From Liolophura sinensis (Eukaryota; Mollusca; Polyplacophora; Chitonida; Chitonidae), in assembly GCF_032854445.1 (NCBI RefSeq), contig NC_088304.1, forward strand, positions 29,829,732-29,893,731: a stretch of DNA of 64,000 nt, in the 5' to 3' direction. The notes under the pieces were generated by a model. It was not told the origin of the DNA, made no database searches, and was given only the letters and a program-made list of their open reading frames with translations. Shown here one piece after another: positions 58,401-64,000 of the stretch. The first letter of the stretch is position 1, and the number at the start of each line of letters is the position of its first letter. The position numbers were made by a program, and so were the translations under genes.

Positions 58401-59777
58401 CTTAATCATATCCACTTGTCCACACTAGTGCTGTTTGGACTGGCTGTTTTCAGCACTTTTAACACAATGGGGAAATTAAAAAAAAAAAACCCAGGAAATC
58501 TGGATACTCAAACAAAATACATGCGGCCTCAAAAAAGGCTGTTAGGACAGTTTTGCCTCCTTCACCAGCTATCACAACCACTGGGGTATAAGTCTGACAT
58601 ATACAGGCAGGCTCTTCAAGAGCTATCCTATATTTTGCGATTAATCCGATATATAGACACTAAGATGACTCTTTCGTGGGATGGGATTGAAGGGTTGTCA
58701 TTAGCACTTGAAAACAAGATCTGTAGACCCACTTTCTTTTTCTTTAAAAGAATCAAAAAAGAACAAACAATCAAAACACAATCTTATCTCACTTAAACAC
58801 AACCTGTCACATTGATGGAGATTTCTCTTTCAATAAAGTTAAGTAACCACTTGATCTCTGACTGTGCTCAATGTTACTGATGCCATGGTACGTAACCGGC
58901 TTCATAAAACTTCGCATGATAAGGATTGATCAATGTACAACTGTTCACCTGTCTTAGATATGACTAAACACCTTGTTCTAGCCCATCAACTCGAGTGGTG
59001 TAGTGGTATAAGCAACTGGTGACGGAACTCACATGCTGTCTGATGGAAGTTCTAATCCACAGTATTTCACAATAAAGTGCAGAAATCCTTCTAAAAACGT
59101 ATGAACCATGAATAATACAACGTAAAAAAGGTAACAATGACACATGACAGAAACTAGAAGGATAAACGTCTTATTTACGATGTTTTTTTTATCTGTATGC
59201 AAATTGAACATCTCCCCACTTAAAAATCAGTAAAAGCACGTGACCATAGGGGGGGAAAATGACGTCAGAATGCACGTGGACATCAACACGTAAATATTAC
59301 CCCAGTCTTTACAACTCAAAAAAAAAAATTTCGTCTTAGCGTCTGTATGTGGGACTATTCTGTGTTATGAGTCTTTCTGAAGTCAAAACTTTCAATTATC
59401 TTAAACCACAATTAGATCGCGCAGAACTATACATACTGAGAAAATATATACTGCCACATATAAATCTCTTTCCAATGAAAAACAGACGATGAATTAACTG
59501 GCATCCCTGATCTCATACCAATGCCTTAGCCTTACCTGTTCCTTGTCGTATTTGGGACATAGACCTGAAGTCCAGAATGTAATGTGTCAAGGTTGCATCT
59601 GCGTGGCCCAGGTACACATGCCCAGTATTCCCAGTGAAACATTTCTCAATGTATGTAGCTACGTGTGGTTCATACGGACGCCACCGGGAAAAACTCATTC
59701 AGCCATTCCCAAACCGCGACACCGCCCACTGATGTGTTAGCGGACGATGTTATTCCCTGGTATACGGAGGCCGCCAT
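40267..59777 (-). CDS. DTX (DTX1/DTX4-type): Deltex-type E3 ubiquitin ligase, 9 exons, with single-base frame breaks
   Basis: Deltex proteins bind the Notch ankyrin region through two WWE domains and act as ubiquitin ligases in the cytoplasm and on endosomes; their C-terminal domain binds ADP-ribose/NAD. Minus-strand exons: 59536-59777, 57653-58347, 49701-49765, 48743-48934, 45757-45821, 42781-42924, 41797-41958, 41281-41370, 40267-40482. Order: WWE1 (about 17-95), WWE2 (about 98-170), a Ser/Pro-rich linker, RING-H2 (421-476, spacing CxxC, CxHxxHxxC, CxxC) and the Deltex C-terminal domain with [18 protein letters not shown] and [17 protein letters not shown]. Excluding one extra base in each WWE domain, the exons sum to 623 codons, like vertebrate DTX1. 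The extra bases, and a disturbed exon 9 acceptor, are either assembly errors or real damage. Three tandem arrays overlap its junctions. Family identity is certain; integrity is not. Confidence 0.93.
40483..41150 (-). repeat. 60-bp tandem array repeating the Deltex exon 9 acceptor
   Basis: About ten to eleven units of 60 bp on the minus strand: CATCTACCCTTG, TTTCTCATGTTGCAGGTC, TTTGTGTAAGAACAGTGG, TATCTTTCTGT. The true exon 9 acceptor (ACCCATGTTTCTCATG then TTCCAGGTTTACAG) is plainly the last unit. Sixty is a multiple of three, which is why the array reads open for 200-330 codons on both strands; those frames are not separate genes. Confidence 0.93.
41281..41370 (-). CDS. DTX (DTX1/DTX4-type): Deltex exon 8
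   Basis: Acceptor GTTTTAG, donor AGAAAG|GTAAGG, 30 codons. Encodes [18 protein letters not shown] and [11 protein letters not shown], one of the most conserved Deltex segments. Confidence 0.96.
41645..41723 (-). mobile_element. Family A SINE head fragment
   Basis: In Deltex intron 7. Plus strand GCCAGCATGAACCCACAGCG, CTGGTGAGAGGCTCCTGGG, CACTGCGCC. Confidence 0.75.
41797..41958 (-). CDS. DTX (DTX1/DTX4-type): Deltex exon 7 (RING end, start of Deltex C-terminal domain)
   Basis: Acceptor CTCTTTCCAG, donor ACTCAG|GTATGC, 54 codons. [14 protein letters not shown] gives the last two zinc cysteines (473, 476); the rest opens the C-terminal domain ([16 protein letters not shown]). Two further cysteines in EKCGNCPKG are unusual additions. 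Confidence 0.96.
42781..42924 (-). CDS. DTX (DTX1/DTX4-type): Deltex exon 6 (RING-H2, first half)
   Basis: 48 codons, from [15 protein letters not shown] to EMYECGQK, donor CAGAAG|GTAAGT. It supplies zinc ligands C421, C424, C449, H451, H454 and C457. The first 14 bases (GACTGTTGTATATG) and the preceding acceptor are repeated about two dozen times in the array upstream. Confidence 0.94.
42908..44065 (-). repeat. 46-bp tandem array repeating the Deltex exon 6 acceptor
   Basis: About two dozen units. On the minus strand each reads close to TTTTCATTGCTCTTACACAG followed by GACTGTTGTATATG and TACAAGCTTTGG: a pyrimidine-rich 3' splice site plus the first 14 coding bases of exon 6. Nearest the exon are two shorter 25-bp units (GACTGTTGTATTTG then TTCTCACACAG). 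Unit length is not a multiple of three, so the reading frame rotates, yet long stop-free stretches exist in all three minus frames. Confidence 0.94.
44136..44566 (+). mobile_element. Reverse transcriptase fragment of a retroelement
   Basis: Lies in Deltex intron 5 beside the splice-site array. Encodes [18 protein letters not shown] (YTDD is the polymerase catalytic motif), [25 protein letters not shown], and after a one-base shift [20 protein letters not shown], a stop, and a helical tail ([15 protein letters not shown]). Frameshift and stop show it is dead. Possibly Penelope-like; family not certain. Confidence 0.7.
45757..45821 (-). CDS. DTX (DTX1/DTX4-type): Deltex exon 5 (lead-in to RING)
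   Basis: Acceptor TATTTGCAG, donor GATGAG|GTATGT, 65 bases. Encodes [14 protein letters not shown] and TDPPKDE, the helix and PP-DE segment that precede the RING in this family. Ends in phase 0, as exon 6 requires. Confidence 0.88.
46498..46556 (-). mobile_element. Family A SINE tail fragment
   Basis: In Deltex intron 4. Plus strand TTATTTCATTGGTG, TTTTACGCTGTACTCAAG. Confidence 0.7.
48360..48525 (-). mobile_element. Family A SINE, partial
   Basis: In Deltex intron 4. TTATTTGTTTGACTGGTG, CCAGCATTATGGTGAGG and a head remnant ending near ACCACACTGGTGAG on the plus strand. Confidence 0.75.
48743..48934 (-). CDS. DTX (DTX1/DTX4-type): Deltex exon 4 (linker)
   Basis: Acceptor TTACGTGACAG, donor GCAA|GTAAGT, 192 bases, open throughout. 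Encodes [19 protein letters not shown] through [13 protein letters not shown]. The [11 protein letters not shown] stretch corresponds to the conserved patch before the RING in Deltex proteins. Confidence 0.82.
49701..49765 (-). CDS. DTX (DTX1/DTX4-type): Deltex exon 3 (linker)
   Basis: Acceptor with a long T tract (TTTTTTTTTTGCAG), donor AGCA|GTAAGC, 65 bases. Encodes [20 protein letters not shown]. Phases fit exons 2 and 4. Low complexity makes it less certain than the other exons. Confidence 0.75.
53597..53906 (-). mobile_element. Family A SINE, full length with about 45 extra bases
   Basis: In Deltex intron 2. All parts are present from the tRNA-like head (near 53890) to the tail (near 53600). 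The tail segment CAAATATTTTACTTATACAG is followed by a second copy-like stretch (GGAGTATTTCACTTCTAC), suggesting a small internal duplication. Confidence 0.88.
54320..55725 (+). repeat. 53-58 bp tandem array with a 598-bp higher-order duplication
   Basis: In Deltex intron 2. Unit GGGCATGACGGAAATCAC, AATCAGTGGTGTATCGC, ATACATGTGTACATCTAT; a longer variant has TGTGTGCAGTACATC. The block from about 54641 to 55120 recurs 598 bases later with the same order of unit variants, so it was duplicated as a block recently. Confidence 0.93.
56352..56420 (-). mobile_element. Family A SINE tail remnant
   Basis: In Deltex intron 2. Plus strand TTTAATGCTACGCTCAAG and ATGATGGCGATC remain recognisable; strongly decayed. 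Confidence 0.4.
57015..57312. repeat. 29-bp tandem array rich in ACATGTACATGTA
   Basis: In Deltex intron 2, 340 bases after the exon 2 donor. Unit ATGTACATGTATTTTACC, TCAGCATGAAC; about ten copies. On the minus strand each has GCTGAGGTAAAAT, which resembles a splice donor. Confidence 0.9.
57653..58347 (-). CDS. DTX (DTX1/DTX4-type): Deltex exon 2, WWE domain 2 and linker, one-base insertion
   Basis: Acceptor GGTTACAG, donor AGCAG|GTGAGT. Encodes [18 protein letters not shown], then [12 protein letters not shown] and [14 protein letters not shown] of the second WWE domain, the basic run TKRRRMIRR, and a long Ser/Gly/Pro-rich linker ending LPSVLLQS. The frame shifts at TTAA (plus strand 58241-58244), where TTA would restore the tyrosine expected before DMDI. 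This exon was clearly under protein constraint on both sides of the break. Confidence 0.9.
59536..59777 (-). CDS. DTX (DTX1/DTX4-type): Deltex exon 1, WWE domain 1, one-base insertion
   Basis: Start ATG at 59777-59775 (A at -3, G at +4). Encodes [13 protein letters not shown], then AVWEWLNEF in one frame and [16 protein letters not shown] in the next. The switch falls at a five-A run (plus strand 59689-59693) where four would keep the frame. The donor is AACAG|GTAAGG. Removing one base gives 80 codons plus one base, matching the next exon. Confidence 0.9.
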
Positions 59778-60509
59778 ATTGTGGATGTTGTTGACATTTA
59801 AGTAACGCGGAAACGAGATTTTCCTTACATGCCCAGTTTTATCGTAAAAGTACAAAGAGCATAAATAGTAGACAAATATTAAGGTGTGATTTATTTTGAT
59901 GTATTGCAATTGAAAAAGATTGTTGTATTTCAAATAGAAGATCTCTGAAGCGAACAGAGATTTCCCAAAATGCACTGCGCAAAATAGTTTAGGCATTGGT
60001 TGTGAAGGTGATGATGCCGTCAGCTGGGTTGATAATCTGACAGAACAATGATCGAAAAACATATTGATTCCCCCAGTGTCTGATATTTTATTAGAATCAT
60101 CTTTCGTGCCTTTTCTGTAATCTGTTTGAAATCTACTGATACAGATTAACGAGCGATATATCTGTTTGGTAAGTATGTTGTTGGCAAAGTTGGAACGATG
60201 GTTTGACACTGCAGTGAGACTGACAAGCAAAAAAATTATTGATAGAAAACAGAACTACATGTATATGGCTTTACATTTGAATTGATATCTTCTTTGCAAA
60301 TGTAAAATAAATGTACTGGAATTTCACTGCTCTGTAGAGGGAAGAGCTACATATGTATGGAAGCTTCACAAATGTTTAGAAATCATGGAGAAAAGCATTC
60401 ATGAAATATTTTAGCTGCCACAAGCAGCTCTGACTCTTCGGGCGCTTACGATTATGTGGAAACACCAGTGCCGCCAGCGCGGAATGTTCAGTCACGTAAC
60501 TATAACGGC

Positions 60510-60690
60510 AAGTAACGTCACACAGTGGGGGTACCAACAGATTTTCCTCTCACAAAAGCTGACGCTAGTGTGACATGGAACTTGTACATCACCAGTCTTT
60601 CTTTGGGCGGCGCGAAACATGTTGCATGCTGCGATTTCATCTGTGACGTACAGTGTATTTGGTCTACCCACTGTGACGTTGCCCTGTTGT
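60510..60690. promoter_or_regulatory. Possible bidirectional promoter with three CRE-like sites
   Basis: Between the Deltex start and the candidate plus-strand gene, ACGTCAC (60515-60521), TGACGTA (60644-60650) and TGACGTT (60674-60680) occur within 170 bases in a locally GC-richer stretch. TGACGT is the CREB/ATF half-site. No TATA box was seen. Confidence 0.3.
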
Positions 60691-61119
60691 GACCCTGTAA
60701 TAGAATGTCCAGTGTTACAGAAATGACTTAATATGTCCCACTTCGGACCTCTGTCGGCATCCCATTGGCTGGGTTAGGCTGGCAGCACCAGCGTTTCACC
60801 ATAATCATAAGCACCCTAAAAGTCAACAAGTGTTCATAGTCCGAGGTTGCTCAGGCATAAGATTTGGGAAACTTTTATTGGATGGCATCGACGCCGTCAG
60901 AGCGTGCTCGATTTTAAATCATGCATGGTGCAGTTGCCACAGAGATTGCGACAAAAATTACCTCTTAAATATATGTCCACAATCTTCAATTTGCAGTCAC
61001 TCATGTTATTTCAAAGACCTCATGGTCCCAAGATTCTTTGGTGATGCAACCAAGGGACTTGATGTACATCCAGCCTTGACATATTTGACTCGGGCAAGTA
61101 ACAACATAAGTCTTCTTAA

Positions 61120-61240
61120 ATGGAACACACTCTGATCTATAGTTTGGAGCCATCATGCTCGGCCGCGCACAATTTTGCCAAACCTAACGTGAGAGGATAT
61201 AGCCTCGAACTACAAGTTTTTATGTATATCAGTAACCTAG
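61120..61240 (+). CDS. Candidate first coding exon of an unrecognised divergent gene
   Basis: ATG at 61120 opens 40 codons (MEHTLIYSLEPSCSAAHNF, then AKPNVRGYSLELQVFMYISN) ending CTAG|GTGAGT, phase 1. The composition is protein-like, and the donor is strong. It lies about 1.3 kb from the Deltex start in the opposite direction, so the two could share a promoter region. I do not recognise the family. The base at -3 is T, a weak initiation context, so an earlier exon is possible. Confidence 0.35.
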
Positions 61241-62974
61241 GTGAGTTTGTTTGCTTGTCATAGTCAAATCTTTGATATCTTAACTTGAGTTACGAAGGGA
61301 AGAGAAGCTGAATGCAGGACAACATCGACTTTTGAAGGTTGTCATAGTTATGGGGAATTTGCACTTGTTTTTCTGTCAGTGCAAATTTCATTATTACTAT
61401 TATTGATCAAGTGGCATAATATTTGTTTGTTAAAACATACATGTTGCACGATTCAACGTAGTGCTTAAGATATCAGACGCCTGACTGATTAGCCAATAAC
61501 ATACATGCATTGCATGCGATCACAAGGAGTTTCATGTTCTGCTCTTTTTTTACCACAATTGGAGATCGGTTATCCAGATTTTTTTTTCTGAACACATTAT
61601 AATCATCAATGAATTAAAACTTGTCTTTCTGTCTTCACTATGACAAAATACAGATACATATGCCGGAACTTTAAGTGTGACTTGCATGTTCATTCTCACA
61701 ATACAAAATTAACATTGTTTAGGGGCTTTCCATTTAGTATATGATCGACTGTGCTAAAAATGTATGTTCAGTTCAACAGAAATTACTTACATGTATGATT
61801 TGAATGATTTTTCTTTTTGGTGAAATTCAAGTTTATTGTGAAAACTTGTCCAAACACTTTGACATTTAATTAAGGTATGGCTGTTTAATAATTTGCATTG
61901 TCAAGAATATTTCACACATGCTGCAATATTATTGCAACAAAGAAGATACATGTAAGACTGTAAAAATGACATGACCCCTAGGCTGTATTATAAAGGGGCT
62001 TGTCAGTCCTGTGCAGTTACATTAATTAGGCATACATGTACAATACAGTGATATTAAAACAAATTGAAAGTGTAAATGTATTAGCATGTACATGTATTAT
62101 TGACTTTGGTTTCATCCACAACTAGACTGAGACAGTATGCCAGTGTTCGTGCTATTGTGGCTACCAGTATGCAGTATGTGGCTAACATGCACAGTTAACA
62201 TAAATAATGAACAATAACATCTGGTGCATTCACTGTATGCAGAGTAGCTAAAGCATAGTGAGAAAAGTGCCTTAAAGCTAGATCATGTCAATACTGGATT
62301 ACCATGGACTAGCTGTGAGTGTTGCACTCATCTTATTTTTCTGCTTCACATACATGTTCTTATAATTTTGATTGTGTATGGTAGGGCAAATGAGTTTGGT
62401 ATTTATTCTCAAATTATATACATATGTGCAAAAGAACTATGCAAATGTCAATTTTCTGTGTAACCTGAGTCCAGTGCATTTTGTAAATTTGTACAAAAAT
62501 TTTACATAATTTTGTAGAAAAGAATTCTACATGCAATAAACTTTTATCTAATTTTGCACATTATCATACATCTAATTTTTGGTGCAGATGTAAACGGATT
62601 TAACATGTACCATTAGAGAATAAATTCCAAAACAGCTTGCCATAATGTGAAGGACTGTTGTAAATGTATCATCAAATCAGCTATTTGATGTAATTGGTGG
62701 ATTGAAGACTTTATATATCTACATATGTAAGCAAACAGCTTTAAGGCTTAATTCATAGTACGTTTTGATGGGGAAAAAATTTTGCACTGGTCCATTGTAA
62801 TTTGGAACTTGAAATGATGCTTTTTAAGGGGTTATTAAATGAGAGTTTGTTTTTGAGAGTGGGTAAATGAAATAAATTTGGTTGAAAACTTAACTTTTTA
62901 TTGGTATAGCATAATGTTTTTGATTAATTTACTTCTTAGCTTTAATACAGCTGATTAGTTTGGATGCCCAACAG
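61241..62974. other. AT-rich interval, candidate intron of the divergent gene
   Basis: Free of recognisable SINEs and arrays. It would be intron 1 if the exons at 61120 and 62975 are real. Confidence 0.3.
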
Positions 62975-63123
62975 ATTTGGAGCCCAAATGTTTTTTAGAA
63001 CTAAATTGGTATAGATATGGACCTACATGTAGTCTGTATGAAGGTTTCACAGATGAGATGTATTTACAGTTACACCAATTTCACAAGCATTACAAGGTTC
63101 TTCTGCGCCAGTGCTTTATGCAT
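62975..63123 (+). CDS. Candidate second exon of the same unrecognised gene
   Basis: Acceptor GCCCAACAG, then two bases that complete the codon left by 61240, then LEPKCFLELNWYRYGPTCSL, YEGFTDEMYLQLHQFHKHYK and VLLRQCFMH, ending ATGCAT|GTATGT in phase 0. The phases of both sites agree with the first candidate exon and the two together give 90 uninterrupted codons. Amino-acid composition is that of a soluble globular protein. No function is claimed. The gene would continue beyond the window. Confidence 0.4.
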
Positions 63124-63945
63124 GTATGTGCTGGGCTTCATTCTGATGGATTGACCTTATATTGTATTTATTAACGCATGCTTGCAAGATGCATGCCTGA
63201 TTGGTTTGGCTTTATGCCGGTCTGCTTCACTTGATAATGACCGCCTTTCATCTTTGGAAGTGCCCCTAAATTTATTCTGATCCGACTGTAGTTTGTATAG
63301 GCTCTTTGTTATATTGAATTCTTCACCATGGCACCTTTTGCATGTAAAACTTGAAGTACATGCGAACATGTAAATTTGACGGAAATGGTGCATCTGCATA
63401 CTTGCACTTAGTTCAAACTAGACATTCTTAATGTTGGTTGCCAATAAAGCCTAAAATGTTTAACTCGAAGAAGAAAACGGAATGTTTTATTAATGATCTC
63501 GCCAATTTCCGGTAACTTGTGTTCCAGAAGATACCATGTAAATGTACTAGATCTATGTACAAGTGTATTATGAGAAGGCTCATGCAGTAGCAAACATAAT
63601 TGTTTGTAATATTCACATATACTATTAGTTACATGATTATGATTACTCAGTGATAGGACATGGAAATATTTGTGTCAGTAATCCTCATTTGTTGCTGAGC
63701 CCAATATGAATATGACTCCATATATTTCCGTATCCTATGGCTGAGTAACAAATTTATCCTGCAAACAACCCATCAAATTAGTTCAGAAGACTGATGTATA
63801 GGTGAAAGGCTTCAGAAATGTCTGGATGTGCCTGTTGTTTTTCACGTCATCTGCAGGATGCGGAAATATACACATCCCTCGTGTGACTGTTAACAGTTGT
63901 TGTCCAATGAAAAGCGGAGCATTTTGTCTGATGTGGGTTAAACGC

Positions 63946-64000
<55 letters not shown>
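63946..64000. repeat. (AT)n microsatellite running off the window
   Basis: Pure AT to the last base. Confidence 0.95.

Noticed and set aside
58416-58796. 126-codon plus-strand frame between Deltex exons 1 and 2
   Set aside because: Lysine-rich, homopolymer-containing, no domain and no splice sites; lies in a Deltex intron.
59000-59065. tRNA-like GTGGTGTAGTGGTATAAGC
   Set aside because: Only an A-box-like stretch and a weak B-box-like stretch; no cloverleaf can be drawn. Probably an old SINE remnant.
60830-61135. 101-codon plus-strand frame before the candidate divergent exon
   Set aside because: No domain recognised and it overlaps, in another frame, the better supported exon at 61120; left out for lack of evidence, though it could be 5' UTR.

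Overview
This 64 kb window is animal nuclear DNA, most likely from a lophotrochozoan and probably a mollusc. The evidence is split genes with GT-AG introns, many tRNA-derived SINE copies with a tail of the form AAACACCAATCAAATAAATA, scattered ACATGTACATGTA runs, many minisatellites, and two host genes that match animal families exon by exon. The species is inferred and not proven. No CRISPR array, operon, rRNA gene or free-standing tRNA gene was seen.

Layout. Positions 1-14,700 hold no gene I can defend: microsatellites, four tandem arrays, SINE pieces and one weak candidate exon. At 14,784-15,968 (+) lies an intact single-exon rhodopsin-class (class A) GPCR. From 32,542 down to 19,441 (-) lies a complete eight-exon peroxisomal sarcosine/pipecolate oxidase gene (PIPOX; 389 residues, covalent-flavin cysteine at residue 319, C-terminal SHL). 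Its introns carry SINEs and a broken LINE with endonuclease, reverse transcriptase and RNase H remnants. Its 5' flank holds a 55-bp array and two small mobile elements. From 59,777 down to 40,267 (-) lies a nine-exon Deltex E3 ubiquitin ligase gene (two WWE domains, RING-H2, Deltex C-terminal domain; about 622 residues once single-base frame breaks are set aside). On the far side a possible divergent gene starts at 61,120 (+); I reconstructed two coding exons and do not recognise the product.

The most unusual feature is where the tandem repeats sit. Three minisatellites start exactly at exon-intron junctions and their units contain copies of the splice site: the PIPOX exon 7 donor (about 19 extra donors), the Deltex exon 6 acceptor (about two dozen extra acceptors just before the RING exon) and the Deltex exon 9 acceptor (about ten extra acceptors). 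A fourth array begins over the Deltex stop codon. The array before the RING exon is open in the exon's own frame for over 150 codons. Splice-site-bearing tandem arrays in two unrelated neighbouring genes are the main candidate for something new here. Whether the extra sites are ever used needs RNA evidence.

The genes do not form a pathway: PIPOX is a peroxisomal amine oxidase, Deltex acts on Notch signalling and ubiquitin, and the GPCR is a plasma membrane receptor.
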